From: an uncultured Pseudanabaenaceae cyanobacterium
GTDB lineage: Bacteria > Cyanobacteriota > Cyanobacteriia > Pseudanabaenales > Pseudanabaenaceae
Assembly (NCBI GenBank): GCA_937927915.1
Contig: CALGKB010000001.1
Location: 213,774-277,773 of the forward strand
Length of the DNA: 64,000 bases
Reading direction: 5' to 3'
In this document: positions 35,859 through 45,655 of the stretch, one piece after another
Layout of the letters: every line of letters starts with the position of its first letter
Numbering within the stretch: the stretch's first letter is position 1
Translations under genes and position numbers: made by a program
Notes under the pieces: generated by a model
The model's database searches: none
What the model was told of the DNA's origin: nothing
The model's input: only the letters and a program-made list of their open reading frames with translations

Positions 35859-36494
35859 CTAGTAACGTCTACGGCGACGGTCATATTCCTCTTCACGGTA
35901 GGCACGCTGGCGGCGGGGGGGCTGGTAGTATTCATTCCGCTCTAGTAGTCTCCGTCTACTCCTGTCTAGGCTGCGGCTGAGATTTGCCAATCTTTGGTCT
36001 AGCTGTAAACCCCGCTTGCTCATAACCACTATGGTCTGGGCAAACCGATCGTGCAGTGCCTGTTTTTTGGTGGAATCAGCAAAGGCAAAGGCTATATCTA
36101 CCACCAAGGGCAGAGAGAGAAACAAGGGGAGGGCGGACTGGTAGCTAAAACTCTGCAGGGATAAGACCAAAAAGAAAAGGGGCACAAAAATCACCCCCTC
36201 GCGGCGGGCTAACTCGATCGCTCCCACTGGTCTGCCGTTGTACATATCCACCACCTTCAGGCTGAGGGCAAAGTGACCCCAGCTTTGGGACTGGTTACCA
36301 GAGGCAAAGAAGACCCGATTAAAGCCCCACACTAGCGTAAACACAAATAGCCTTGTCCCCCCCTGGATGTTAAAAAATGCCTCGATGAACTGGGCAACAA
36401 AACTGACAGCAAAAAAGTCAATGGCAAAGGCAAAAATCCTCTGCCCCACCAATCCCAGACGAAAACGTGTGTAGGCAGGCTCTAGGTCAAACAT
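35859..36494 (-). CDS. RDD family membrane protein
   Basis: About 211 residues from ATG 36494 (MFDLEPAYTRFRLGLVGQRI); an upstream ATG at 36527 adds 11 residues of no family character. The RDD signature is the Arg in RIFAFAIDFFAVS (first helix) and further hydrophobic helices at LFVFTLVWGFNRVFFA and FVPLFFLVLSLQSFSY, with ALHDRFAQTIVV near the end of the domain. The C-terminal tail is strongly basic and Tyr/Arg-rich (RRQRAYREEEYDRRRRRY). Function is unknown, probably transport-related. Confidence 0.85.
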   Translation of the reverse strand: MFDLEPAYTRFRLGLVGQRIFAFAIDFFAVSFVAQFIEAFFNIQGGTRLFVFTLVWGFNRVFFASGNQSQSWGHFALSLKVVDMYNGRPVGAIELARREGVIFVPLFFLVLSLQSFSYQSALPLFLSLPLVVDIAFAFADSTKKQALHDRFAQTIVVMSKRGLQLDQRLANLSRSLDRSRRRLLERNEYYQPPRRQRAYREEEYDRRRRRY

Positions 36495-36542
36495 AGAAAA
36501 CCTCTGGCTTTCTATAGAATGACACAAAAACCTACCTTCTGA

Positions 36543-37748
36543 CTAGGCAAACTCCTGGGACATCTGTAAGTGGGTTTGGGCAGCCCCCTCTAGGACTTTG
36601 TACTTTTCCAAAACCTGGGCAATCTTTTCCTGGTTGATGGGCTTGCTGACAAATTCCGTTGCTCCCACCACCTTAGAGCGCACCCGATCGACAATGCCAT
36701 CGTTGGCAGTGAGGATGATGATGGGGATTTCGGCAAAGGCAGGCACGCGGCGCAGCTGGGCACAGATTTCATAGCCACTCACGATCGGCATCACCAAGTC
36801 CAAAAACACTAGGGCAGGCTTTGCCTTGAGGAACACAGTTTTCAACAATTCGGGCAGTGCCTTGAGGGGTTCATTGATGCCCAAGTAATCACAACCCAAC
36901 TCCTGGACAATGCTCTCCACCAGCTTGCCCTCGATGGGGTTGTCATCAATATGGACAATCAGGGGTCTGACAGCGGGCTTGCCCTGTACTACGGTCTGTT
37001 CTTCCCGCTTGGGCGTAATGCAGTCGGGAATTGCCTTCAACGCCACAATCCCCCGTTCCACAAAGGGCATCAGCAGTTCCATAACCTCAATCGGTTCCCG
37101 CTCCAATTGCAGTGCTAAATCCCGCACTGTCTGTTCCCCATCCACCAAGGTCAGCAAATGTTTTTCCAGGGGAGAAGCGTCGAGGGGAATCAAGCCCTTC
37201 ATAATTGGTGCTAGATTGGGAGACAGTCTGCCCAGATGGTGCTGTTGCCAGAGGAAAAACCGCGTCAGTGCCTCGTGGTACAACTCCGGTACGCGGAAGA
37301 AAATCCAGGGCATAATACCCTTCTTGGGGTCAGACTCCATCACCAGGTGAAAGGAAAGACGGGAATGCTCCGACTGCTGACAGAGCCACTGCAACTGCAA
37401 AATGTCAAACATAGATTCCAGCAGGCTAGCCCTAGACCAGGTCAGGGCTTGGTCACGGGTGATTTCCCCCTTCTTCACCAGCCGTTCCAATGCCGCCGCG
37501 GTGTCCCGCCAAAACTCTTCCCCCTCTACCTTGCTAGCCAAATTGGGGTGACTGCGCAACAACCGCTGCCATTTCCTTCCTGTGTGCACACCGCTGGATT
37601 CCCCCACAATCCTGCCCATGAAGAAGTGGAAGCACCACTCATAGCCCAGATTCGATCGGATGTGTAGCTTGCCCGAAAAACCCTTGCCGCAGTGGTTCAG
37701 CGCTTCTTGTAAGTCCCAGTCCAGTTGTTTAATCACGTTAGCTACCAT
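36543..37748 (-). CDS. PATAN (DUF4388)-domain response regulator, PixG/TaxP1-like
   Basis: A 401-residue protein: N-terminal PATAN domain (GFSGKLHIRSNLGYEWCFHF, FFMGRIVGESSG), a middle helical region, and a C-terminal receiver domain. The receiver has the acidic pocket VHIDDNP, the phospho-acceptor Asp317 in FLDLVMPIVSGYE, the Thr in IIILTANDG and the Lys in EFVSKPINQ, so it should be phosphorylatable. Such proteins in cyanobacteria act in phototaxis (PixG, TaxP1) or heterocyst patterning (PatA). No histidine kinase or CheW/CheA partner is adjacent. A good ribosome site (GGAGG) precedes ATG 37748. Confidence 0.87.
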   Translation of the reverse strand: MVANVIKQLDWDLQEALNHCGKGFSGKLHIRSNLGYEWCFHFFMGRIVGESSGVHTGRKWQRLLRSHPNLASKVEGEEFWRDTAAALERLVKKGEITRDQALTWSRASLLESMFDILQLQWLCQQSEHSRLSFHLVMESDPKKGIMPWIFFRVPELYHEALTRFFLWQQHHLGRLSPNLAPIMKGLIPLDASPLEKHLLTLVDGEQTVRDLALQLEREPIEVMELLMPFVERGIVALKAIPDCITPKREEQTVVQGKPAVRPLIVHIDDNPIEGKLVESIVQELGCDYLGINEPLKALPELLKTVFLKAKPALVFLDLVMPIVSGYEICAQLRRVPAFAEIPIIILTANDGIVDRVRSKVVGATEFVSKPINQEKIAQVLEKYKVLEGAAQTHLQMSQEFA

Positions 37749-38124
37749 CTCGATCCTCCTATAGTGCTTTGTAGAAATTTAGGTTGACTTGCCTGAGCTT
37801 TCTCCCCAGTGGATACCATCTCAAATAATGTAAAAAAAAAGTAACTTAAAATAAGGTTTATTAAAAGTTAGGTATATATACTTGCATAACAAATAACTTG
37901 AGTAAATAATCATTAAAAATAATTTACACAAGTGCTGATTTTCCCTGGGGCATTACTAAGCAAGTCAACTATGGTATCAATAGTAAAGTCTGCTCTAGGA
38001 AATACTTTGATGGAAGTTTACAGATTTGTTATTTTTTGACGCCACTTTTTAGTTAGGGCTGTAGGTGGGGCAGCGCTTAAGGATTTCTATAGAATTAGAC
38101 ATACCTATCGGGATAGCTCTAGTT
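37749..38124. other. AT-rich intergenic region between divergent PATAN regulator and recO
   Basis: 376 bases, markedly AT-rich against the neighbours (runs such as TAAAAAAAAAGTAA). It must hold the promoters of both genes. A candidate for recO is TTGATG (38007-38012), 17 nt and TATTTT (38030-38035), which is weak. No RNA gene, repeat or small coding frame was recognised. Confidence 0.4.
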
Positions 38125-38892
38125 ATGGCAAAAACCTATCGGGCGACGGGGATAAATCTCAAGGGGATGCCCCTGGGGGAAAAGGATAAGCTGTTAACGG
38201 TGTTGACTAAGGAATATGGCTTAGTGCGGGTGGTGGCGCCGGGGGCAAGAAAATATGGTTCCCAGCTGGGGGGACGATCGGAGTTGTTTGTGGTCAATGA
38301 TTTACTACTGACGCGGGGGCGAACCCTCGATCGCATTGTGCAGGCGGAGATGCAGGAGAGTTTCTTGCGCCTGGGGCAAAATTTAGGCAAGTTGACCTGT
38401 GCCCAGTACTTAGCAGAAATTGTCCTCAAGCAGGCTTTGGCAAACCAGCCCCAGGTGGAGTTATTTTGTGTGTTTACTGACCTATTACAGCAGTTACAAA
38501 AACAGGAAAGACTGACTGCTATTTTACCTGTATTTGTGCAGGGGATTTATCGCCTTTTAGCATTAGCGGGTTTTGCCCCCCAGTTATACCGCTGTGCTAT
38601 TTCCCAAGAGGTAGTGGTGCCAGCTGCTGCCCCAGGCAGAAATGTGCCTTTTAGTGTGGTGGCGGGGGGGGTAGTGAAACCAGGGGTGAGTGCTCCCATT
38701 AGTCATTATCTCACTGCCCAGGAGTTAGGGGCATTACAGGCTTTGGCAGCTAAAGAGTTACCTCCGGAAGTGCTATTGTTATCCCGCGATGCTTGGCTAG
38801 TATTAGAAAGGGTATTGCGCGCCTATACCCAGTATCATCTGGAGATGCACCTCCAATCAGCAGCTTTGATCGAGCGTTGTTTTCATCTATGA
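38125..38892 (+). CDS. recO: DNA repair protein RecO
   Basis: 255 residues from ATG 38125 (MAKTYRATGINLKGMPLGEK); an open GTG at 38065 adds 20 residues without support. N-terminal OB fold: LTVLTKEYGLVRVVAPGARK, QLGGRSELFVVNDLLLT. The helical C-terminal domain follows; the usual RecO zinc cysteines are largely missing, with single Cys residues at CAISQE and CAQYLAE. RecO loads RecA with RecR in gap repair. The stop overlaps the start of the following MFS gene (ATGA). Confidence 0.9.
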   Translation: MAKTYRATGINLKGMPLGEKDKLLTVLTKEYGLVRVVAPGARKYGSQLGGRSELFVVNDLLLTRGRTLDRIVQAEMQESFLRLGQNLGKLTCAQYLAEIVLKQALANQPQVELFCVFTDLLQQLQKQERLTAILPVFVQGIYRLLALAGFAPQLYRCAISQEVVVPAAAPGRNVPFSVVAGGVVKPGVSAPISHYLTAQELGALQALAAKELPPEVLLLSRDAWLVLERVLRAYTQYHLEMHLQSAALIERCFHL

Positions 38893-40127
38893 CCTTGATG
38901 CAGTCTTTGCCCCTCACTCGCAACTTTAATTTTCTGTCTATCTGGCTTGCCCAGGTATTTTCCCAAATTGCTGACAAGATTTACCTGGTGTTTACGATCG
39001 CTTTAATTTCCCAACAGTTGTTTGCCGAGGGCACAGAAATTCGCCCCTTTGTTACGGGAGTGATGGTGGCGTTTACCATTCCTGCTATTTTGTTTGGCTC
39101 GGTGGCGGGGGTGTTCGTCGATCGGTGGTCAAAAAAATGGGTGTTGATTGTCTCCAATTTGTTGCGGGGCTTGTTGATTCTGCTGCTGCCCCTGACGATC
39201 AGTATCTTGGGCACAGGGGTAAAGGCATACGGAGTGCTTTTGGTGATTACTTTCCTGGTCTCCACCTTGACACAATTTTTTACTCCAGCAGAACAGTCAG
39301 CCATTACCCTGGTGGTGGGGCGAGAGCAACTCCTGAAGGCTAATTCTGTCTATGCCACAACGGTGATGGGGGCGTTGATTTTGGGCTTTGCGGTGGGTAA
39401 GCCCGCCTTGGCGCTTGCCGATCGGGTGTTTGGGACTTGGGGCAAGGAAATTTTGGTTGGTGGCTCTTACATCCTGGCGGGATTAATTTTGCTGTGGCTG
39501 GTGACGGGGGAACGGGAGCACAGTCACTATCAACCTCATATCTGGACGGATTTGCAGGAGGGATTTGCCTATGTGCAAAGGCAACCTTTGGTGCGGGGGG
39601 CGCTGGTGCAGTTGGTGACTACCTATTCGGTGATTGCTGCTTTGACGGTCTTAGCAGTCCAGATTGCGGAACAGATGCCCCAACTACAGGCGGATGATTT
39701 TGGCTATTTGTTATCGGTGTCCAGTGTGGGGATTGCGGTGGCAGCGGGAATTTTAGCGCGGTTTGGGCAGCAACTTCCCTACCACAGGAGCATACTCTAT
39801 GGCACGATCGGGATGTCCCTTGCCCTTGCTTGTCTGTCTCTGACAGCAAAGGAGTTGCTACCCGCCCTGGTGACTACTACAATTATTGGGGTCTGTGCTG
39901 GTCTGTGTGCGATTCCCATGCAGACGCTGATCCAGGAGAAAACCCCTGAACAGTTGCGGGGTAAGGTGTTTGGTCTGCAAAACAATATCATCAACGTTGC
40001 TTTGAGTTTACCCTTGGCGCTAGCGGGAGTGGCGGAGTCCTACTTTGGCTTGACGATCGTGCTGTGGAGTTTAGCTTTGTTTGTTTTAGCGGGGGGCATT
40101 TGGAGTTTGGTGATCTTGAAGGCTTAG
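38889..40127 (+). CDS. MFS transporter
   Basis: 412 residues from ATG 38889, which overlaps the recO TGA; the frame is open upstream but is covered by recO. Twelve hydrophobic segments are seen. The MFS motif between helices 2 and 3 is GSVAGVFVDRWSKKWVLI, and the N-terminal NFLSIWLAQVFSQIADKIY matches exporters of the enterobactin-exporter/DHA3 type. The cargo is unknown. It is convergent with the phosphodiester glycosidase gene, sharing four bases (TTAG) at the stops. Confidence 0.87.
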   Translation: MTLMQSLPLTRNFNFLSIWLAQVFSQIADKIYLVFTIALISQQLFAEGTEIRPFVTGVMVAFTIPAILFGSVAGVFVDRWSKKWVLIVSNLLRGLLILLLPLTISILGTGVKAYGVLLVITFLVSTLTQFFTPAEQSAITLVVGREQLLKANSVYATTVMGALILGFAVGKPALALADRVFGTWGKEILVGGSYILAGLILLWLVTGEREHSHYQPHIWTDLQEGFAYVQRQPLVRGALVQLVTTYSVIAALTVLAVQIAEQMPQLQADDFGYLLSVSSVGIAVAAGILARFGQQLPYHRSILYGTIGMSLALACLSLTAKELLPALVTTTIIGVCAGLCAIPMQTLIQEKTPEQLRGKVFGLQNNIINVALSLPLALAGVAESYFGLTIVLWSLALFVLAGGIWSLVILKA

Positions 40128-41809
40128 AAGGTGGTGGGGGAGGGGGTAAAGAAGACCCCCAGGGCATTGTGAATCGAGCGGGTTTCCTCCTGTTTGTCCA
40201 AGATGGTGCCCCCCAGCCATAGTCCCGTAGAGCCACCGCCATCCAGGTTGAGGGCATCTATAGCCCCTAATTGTTGCAGGATTTTTGTCGTTTCCTCCAG
40301 GGTGGGATTGGGGTAAAGGGTCAGCAGCAGGAGGTGATTGTTTTGCAGGCGGGCAATGACACTGCGGGGAGCAGCTTGGGTACTAAAAGTTTTGCTAAAG
40401 CCTTCCTGGAGGGCAGCGGTAACGGGTTTGCCGTTTTGCAAGAGCAAGGGACCCCCCCCTAGTAAATGGGGCATTTGATTAAAAGCGGGAGGACGTACAG
40501 TCACTTCCCCTCTGACTAGGGTTTGGGGCGGTAGGAGGGTAGTGATTTCTGGGGTTTGTCTGCCCACGAGCAGGTAGCCATTGGGGGGGGGCAGAAATTT
40601 TTGCGTTAGTTTTTCCGCCACTGTTACTGTTTGCGTCACGCGGTTGTCTTGCACCGTCACGATCGTTTCGTTGTCTGTCAAATTGGTGTATTCCCCCCAG
40701 CTCGGTAGATAGCGGGCAATGCCCTTCTGTACAAAGCCACTGTTGAGATTAGTCAAGGGGATTTTTTGATTGTCGGGCAACGTAATACTTTCACTGTAGT
40801 TGAGGCGATCGAAGATAAATTCATTGCGATCGTTCCAAGCCACTGCCCCCCGCTCCAACACGGCGCCGCTATACCACACCCCCTCTTTTTTCAGAGGACT
40901 GACAGGTAGTTGACGATCGCGGTTGAAAAAGCCGCCGTTGATAGCAGCGATAGCCTTGTTGGTCTTAGCAATTGTGCTGAGGGGAGCTGTCCCCGCCATG
41001 CCCTGATTTGCCCAGATAGGGCGCAGCGAAATACCCTGCTGTTGGGGATTGATTTCTAAGCCGTAGAGTTGCCAGCGTTTCCCTTCTAGGGTGAGCCATT
41101 CTTCCCGCCAGGTAATACCTGGTAACCAAGCAATCCTTTGGGGGGGCGGTAAATAATCTTCCTCCAGGTCAATGACTAGGCGGGGGGGATTACTGAGGGT
41201 GCGCACCTGGGGGATCAGAGTCGGCTTAAACTGTAACTCCAGGGTCAATTCCTTCCGATCGGGACGGATTTGTAGTTGGGGCAGACGATCGGTACTTTGG
41301 GTGAGGCGAGGGGAGTTGAGGTTGGTAGCGGCGGCGGCGACGGTGACTGTGAGTTGATTGCCCCGGCGGCTTTGCTGCCAGGGAGTGGGACGGCTAAGAA
41401 CGAGGGTGATGCGCTCCCCCTTGGCGTTACTGTTGCGCCTAATTTCTGTGACCTTGGCATCGGGGGTAAAAATTTTCAAGGTATCCCCGTCAATTTCTGT
41501 GCGCCAATCCTCCTGCAAGTTGGCAATCTGTAATAGCCTGGTGGGAGAGACAAACAAACTATTGGCAAAGGCGGGGCTGCCGTACCACTGATAGCGCTGC
41601 TGCTCAGGACGATCGGAGCTGAGGAAAGTCACCCCCAAAGCCTTCCGTAGCCAGTGGTCTTGAATAAATATCTCCCCCTTGTCGTTTTGTTGCCAGACGG
41701 TGTTGTACAGTTTGCCGTTGAGTTCCACCCTGTTACCTGCCTCCGCCCCCCAGCAGGAGAAGAGCGCCGCAACCAGGAACCCCCCTATTCTGCCTTGCCT
41801 TGTTGCCAC
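40124..41809 (-). CDS. Phosphodiester glycosidase (NAGPA-like) family protein, secreted
   Basis: About 561 residues. A GTG at 41809 (then ATRQGRIGGFLVAALFSCWG) gives a signal peptide and overlaps the GT2 gene by 25 bp, as expected for a coupled pair; the frame is open further up to 41899. The N-terminal half has a copper-amine-oxidase-like and AMIN-like beta domain (RVELNGKLYNTVW, LVLSRPTPWQQ). The C-terminal NAGPA domain is clear: AINGGFFNRDRQLPVSP, RSVIARLQNNHLLLLTL and DALNLDGGGSTGLWLGG. In known members this domain cleaves GlcNAc from phosphodiesters or processes exopolysaccharide; the substrate is open. Confidence 0.85.
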   Translation of the reverse strand: MATRQGRIGGFLVAALFSCWGAEAGNRVELNGKLYNTVWQQNDKGEIFIQDHWLRKALGVTFLSSDRPEQQRYQWYGSPAFANSLFVSPTRLLQIANLQEDWRTEIDGDTLKIFTPDAKVTEIRRNSNAKGERITLVLSRPTPWQQSRRGNQLTVTVAAAATNLNSPRLTQSTDRLPQLQIRPDRKELTLELQFKPTLIPQVRTLSNPPRLVIDLEEDYLPPPQRIAWLPGITWREEWLTLEGKRWQLYGLEINPQQQGISLRPIWANQGMAGTAPLSTIAKTNKAIAAINGGFFNRDRQLPVSPLKKEGVWYSGAVLERGAVAWNDRNEFIFDRLNYSESITLPDNQKIPLTNLNSGFVQKGIARYLPSWGEYTNLTDNETIVTVQDNRVTQTVTVAEKLTQKFLPPPNGYLLVGRQTPEITTLLPPQTLVRGEVTVRPPAFNQMPHLLGGGPLLLQNGKPVTAALQEGFSKTFSTQAAPRSVIARLQNNHLLLLTLYPNPTLEETTKILQQLGAIDALNLDGGGSTGLWLGGTILDKQEETRSIHNALGVFFTPSPTTF

Positions 41810-43251
41810 GCCTGCCACAGAGTTACCCCCCCCACATAACCATAACCGATCGTGTACATCAGTAAGTAGGGCAAAGAAGTGAAAAAGGACTCCTGCCATG
41901 CCACTACCAGGGCAATTAGACCATAGACACAGAGGGCAAGTTCCCCCAGGGCAAGGGGGTCAAAGGGCAGTTTATACAATTTGTCCTGCCAACGGTCTTT
42001 GTGGGTCTTGATATTAAACTTGGGCGTACGGCGGAAGTGGACACCGTAGTTCAACAAGCCCTCCAGCACTGCCCGACTGTTACTTAGAGATAGCCCCGTC
42101 CCCAGCAGGGAGAGGAGAAAAACCCGATCGATCTGTTGCCACCAGGTTTTGGGATAGATAGCCCGCTGTCCCGCCAGGTAGAGGATGGTAGGACCGAGAG
42201 CCGCCGGCGTGAGAAAGCCCCAAAAGCTCATCACCGATTCCCGAAAAGTAGGGGCATCGTGGGGCAGGACCAGCATTGTGGGGACAGACAGCAACAGCGC
42301 CCCCAAAGCAAACAACTGCGTAGCATAGCCGGTGAGGTGGACAGTGGCTTGGATTTTTGCCAACCAGGACAACTGGGGATGACACCACACCTGGGGCAGT
42401 AGCTTTTTAGCACATTGGATTGTACCCTTTGCCCAGCGAAATTGTTGCAGCTTAAAGGCTGCCATCGCCACCGGCAGTTCCGCGGGAGCCACGATCGTGC
42501 GGTCAAATAAAATCCGCCAGCCCTGCAATTGGGCACGATAACTCAAATCCGTATCCTCTGCCAAGGTGTCCCCCTGCCAGCCCCCACTGCTGAGAATAGC
42601 GCTTTTGCGCCAAATGCCCGCCGTGCCGTTGAAATTTAAGAGCCAGTTATTTGCCGACCGAGATTGCTGTTCCACCATGAAATGCCCATCCAGACAGACC
42701 GCCTGCAATTTAGTGAGGAGGGAATAATCGGCGTTGAGATGCCCCCAGCGGGTTTGCACTACCCCTATGCGTTCCGCCTCAGGGTGGCAAAAAAAGTGGC
42801 TAATGGTCTCCTTCAACCAACTCGGCTCTGGCACAAAATCTGCATCAAAGACAGCAATAAATTCCCCCGCCACAGTGGCTAAGCCCGCCTGTAATGCCCC
42901 CGCCTTAAAGCCCTGCCGCTCCGATCGGTGGGTATAGCTAATCCAACGCCCCTGCGCCTGGTATTCTGCCACTAGCTCCTGCAAAATTGCCTGGGTGTCA
43001 TCCGTCGAGTCATCCAGAACCTGAATGAACAAGCGATCGGGGGGGTAATCCAACCGACAGACTGCATCCAGCAGGCGCTGCACCACGTAACGTTCGTTAT
43101 AGATAGGTAATTGCACCGTCACCACCGGCAGTTCCCCAGGGGGGAGGGACTTCGTCGATCGGGAACAGGGTTTGTTCATCAAAGTTAAAAACAGGGAATT
43201 TAGCCCGTACAGCAACAACCACAGGGCAGCAACACCGTTAAATACGGTCAA
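41785..43251 (-). CDS. Family 2 glycosyltransferase, cellulose-synthase-like
   Basis: A 488-residue membrane glycosyltransferase. An N-terminal membrane helix (NGVAALWLLLYGLNSLFL) is followed by the GT-A domain with PIYNERYVVQRLLDAVC, UDP-binding Asp80/Asp81 (QVLDDSTDDT), DxD Asp136/138 (FDADF), the catalytic TED-like Glu232-Asp233 (LAEDTDLSYR) and QQFRW (269-273). Three or four C-terminal helices form the pore. It makes a beta-glycan or a glycolipid. Its 3' end overlaps the phosphodiester glycosidase gene by 25 bp, suggesting that both act on one surface polymer. Confidence 0.9.
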   Translation of the reverse strand: MTVFNGVAALWLLLYGLNSLFLTLMNKPCSRSTKSLPPGELPVVTVQLPIYNERYVVQRLLDAVCRLDYPPDRLFIQVLDDSTDDTQAILQELVAEYQAQGRWISYTHRSERQGFKAGALQAGLATVAGEFIAVFDADFVPEPSWLKETISHFFCHPEAERIGVVQTRWGHLNADYSLLTKLQAVCLDGHFMVEQQSRSANNWLLNFNGTAGIWRKSAILSSGGWQGDTLAEDTDLSYRAQLQGWRILFDRTIVAPAELPVAMAAFKLQQFRWAKGTIQCAKKLLPQVWCHPQLSWLAKIQATVHLTGYATQLFALGALLLSVPTMLVLPHDAPTFRESVMSFWGFLTPAALGPTILYLAGQRAIYPKTWWQQIDRVFLLSLLGTGLSLSNSRAVLEGLLNYGVHFRRTPKFNIKTHKDRWQDKLYKLPFDPLALGELALCVYGLIALVVAWQESFFTSLPYLLMYTIGYGYVGGVTLWQAWQQGKAE

Positions 43252-43380
43252 AAAGCTGACTAGAAAAAAAATACTCCCTCATCCTTCCAACTAGCCACAG
43301 ATAGTAGAAATACCACGAAACTTGGTATAAGCATAGGGATAGGTTGCCCTATGATAAAGATCGGCTGAGCTGTAAATTCT

Positions 43381-43737
43381 ATGATCAACAAAATCCACCT
43401 AGTGGGGCGGGCAGGCAGAGACCCAGAAATTACATATTTCGATGCAGGCAGATGCGTGTGCAAATTCCCCCTGGCTGTCAATCGTCGTACTAGTAACCGC
43501 GAGGAGCCACCGGATTGGTTCGATATTGAACTATGGGACAAGAGGGCAGAAATTGCTGCCAACTATGTGAAAAAGGGGCATCTGGTGGGTATTGTCGGCT
43601 CTTTACGCTTCGATCGGTGGCGGGACAAAAACACTGGGGAAGACCGCTCCCGTCCTGTCATCCTAGTAGAGGAACTGGAACTGCTCACCTCCAAGAAAGA
43701 AGCAGAGGCAATGGCAATGGGAGGCACTGACTTTTAA
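43381..43737 (+). CDS. ssb: Single-stranded DNA-binding protein
   Basis: 118 residues: MINKIHLVGRAGRDPEITYF at the start and the OB-fold core VCKFPLAVNRRTS, PDWFDIELWDKRAEIAANYV, KKGHLVGIVGSLRFDRW and RPVILVEELELL. It is short and lacks the long acidic-tipped tail of E. coli Ssb, like the compact cyanobacterial SSB paralogues. Its TAA overlaps the ATG of the next gene. Confidence 0.93.
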   Translation: MINKIHLVGRAGRDPEITYFDAGRCVCKFPLAVNRRTSNREEPPDWFDIELWDKRAEIAANYVKKGHLVGIVGSLRFDRWRDKNTGEDRSRPVILVEELELLTSKKEAEAMAMGGTDF

Positions 43738-44612
43738 TGACCCCCAAACTGATCATCCACGGTGGGGCAGGGGACGACCCCCACAGCAAAGGCAGCAAGG
43801 CAGAGACCAAGGCAATTCTGCACCAGATCGTAAGCGCCGCCTATAGCAAACTCCTGGCAGGGGCAAGCGCCCTGGAGACAGTTATCTATGCCTGTCAACT
43901 CCTAGAGGATGAACCCCGCTTCAATGCCGGCACCGGTTCTGTGTTGCAGTCGGACGGGCAGATTCGCATGAGTGCCTCCCTCATGGACGGGCAACGGCAA
44001 AGTTTTAGTGGGGTCATCAACGTCAGCCGGGTTAAAAACCCCATCCACCTGGCGCAGTTTTTACAGAACAGTCCCGATCGAGTGCTCTCCGACTACGGCG
44101 CTTTAGAATTGGCACGGGAGTTAAACATCCCCCCCTACAATCCCCTCACCGACCAAAGACTGCAGGAGTGGGTAGAGGAAAGGAAAACGAACTTTCAGCG
44201 CAAAATGGCAGAGGTAACCAGGGGCACGATCGGGGCAGTTGCCCTCGACCAGGCGGGGAGGTTGTGTGCGGGCACCTCTACAGGGGGAAGGGGTTTTGAA
44301 CGGATCGGTAGAGTCAGTGATTCCGCTACCCCCGCTGGTAATTACGCCAATGCCTTTGCTGCTGTCAGTTGTACGGGCGTGGGAGAAGACATTTTAGATG
44401 AGGGTTTAGCGGTTAGAATTGTTACCCGTGTAACCGATGGTATGAGTCTAGCAGATGCCCTGGCAAAATCTTTTCAAGAAGCCCGCAGCCGTCACCGCGA
44501 TTTCGCTGCCATCGCCATAGACCAGAAGGGCACGATCGGGTGGGAGAAAACCTGCCCTGTCCTCTTTGCTGCCTACCATGACGGGGAGCAAGTAGGAGAT
44601 ACTTTAAGCTAA
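43737..44612 (+). CDS. Isoaspartyl peptidase / plant-type L-asparaginase
   Basis: A 291-residue N-terminal nucleophile hydrolase precursor. The N-terminus is KLIIHGGAG and the segment FNAGTGSVLQSDGQIRMSAS is typical. Autocleavage should occur before Thr164 in TRGTIGAVAL, giving alpha and beta chains; the substrate loop is CAGTSTGGRGFERIGRVSDS. It hydrolyses isoaspartyl dipeptides, and also L-asparagine, in protein repair and cyanophycin turnover. The ATG overlaps the ssb stop (TAATG). Confidence 0.94.
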   Translation: MTPKLIIHGGAGDDPHSKGSKAETKAILHQIVSAAYSKLLAGASALETVIYACQLLEDEPRFNAGTGSVLQSDGQIRMSASLMDGQRQSFSGVINVSRVKNPIHLAQFLQNSPDRVLSDYGALELARELNIPPYNPLTDQRLQEWVEERKTNFQRKMAEVTRGTIGAVALDQAGRLCAGTSTGGRGFERIGRVSDSATPAGNYANAFAAVSCTGVGEDILDEGLAVRIVTRVTDGMSLADALAKSFQEARSRHRDFAAIAIDQKGTIGWEKTCPVLFAAYHDGEQVGDTLS

Positions 44613-44660
44613 AGGTAACCATCGATACTATGATTGACAAGAAAACAATGGCATAGCACT

Positions 44661-45608
44661 ATGGCAAACCTGAAAAGTATCCGCGATCGCATCAACAGCG
44701 TCAAAAACACCCGCAAAATCACGGAAGCCATGCGCCTCGTGGCAGCAGCTAAAGTACGGCGTGCCCAACAACAGGTACTAGACTCCCGCCCCTTTGCCGA
44801 TCGGTTAGCCCAAGTCCTCTATCGTCTACAAACCCGCCTCAAACTGGAAGACGTAGACTTACCTCTCCTGCGGGCAAGACAAGTGAAAACCGTAGGCTTG
44901 TTAGTCATCTCCGGCGATCGGGGTCTGTGCGGGGCATACAACGCCAACATCATCCGCTATGCGGAAAACCGTGCCAGGGAACTGCAGGAGAAGGGCTTAG
45001 ATTACCAATTCATCATCATCGGTAGAAAAGCTCTGCAGTATTTCAGCCGCCGTCAACAGCCCATCCTGGCATCCTATACCAACCTGCCCCAAATTCCCAG
45101 CGCCACTGAATCTGCCAAGATTGCGACGGAATTTACGGATAACTTTTTGACAGGCAAACTCGATCGGGTGGAGTTACTCTACAGTCGTTTTGTGTCTCTC
45201 ATTAGCTCCAAGCCCATTACCCAAACCATTTTGCCCTTGGAACCTCAAGGCTTAGAACCCAAAGACGATGAAATTTTCCGCCTAATTATCAAAGACGGCA
45301 AGTTTGGGGTACAGCGAGAAGTGTTGGAAACCACTGTGCGGGAAATTCCGCGGGACATGATTTTTGAACAGGATGCCGTGCAACTGCTAAATGCCCTGTT
45401 GCCCCTGTATGTCAACAACCAACTCCTGCGTGCCCTCAGGGAAGCTACCGCCAGTGAACTGGCTGCCCGTATGACCGCCATGAGCAATGCCAGTGACAAC
45501 GCCGCTGAACTTGCCCGCATCCTCACCCTGAGCTACAACAAAGCCCGCCAAGCTGCCATCACCCAAGAGATTATTGAGGTAGTATCTGGTGCTGCTACTG
45601 TCTCCTAA
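44661..45608 (+). CDS. atpG: ATP synthase gamma subunit (cyanobacterial atpC)
   Basis: 315 residues from ATG 44661 ([20 protein letters not shown]); an upstream ATG at 44634 has no support. The N-terminal and C-terminal coiled-coil helices ([17 protein letters not shown] and [19 protein letters not shown]) form the rotor shaft. The cyanobacteria/plastid-specific insertion is present between about residues 195 and 235 ([20 protein letters not shown]), but the plastid Cys pair is absent, as usual in cyanobacteria. None of the other ATP synthase genes is next to it, so gamma is separated from the main atp operon here. Confidence 0.96.
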   Translation: MANLKSIRDRINSVKNTRKITEAMRLVAAAKVRRAQQQVLDSRPFADRLAQVLYRLQTRLKLEDVDLPLLRARQVKTVGLLVISGDRGLCGAYNANIIRYAENRARELQEKGLDYQFIIIGRKALQYFSRRQQPILASYTNLPQIPSATESAKIATEFTDNFLTGKLDRVELLYSRFVSLISSKPITQTILPLEPQGLEPKDDEIFRLIIKDGKFGVQREVLETTVREIPRDMIFEQDAVQLLNALLPLYVNNQLLRALREATASELAARMTAMSNASDNAAELARILTLSYNKARQAAITQEIIEVVSGAATVS

Positions 45609-45655
45609 GCAAAGCTTCCTGGTAAGATAAAAGGAGTAGCTAGAGTTCTAGTTCC

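Noticed and set aside
43260..43562. 100-codon minus-strand ORF covering the ssb start
   Set aside because: It overlaps the well-supported ssb gene on the other strand and has a low-complexity end; a shadow frame.
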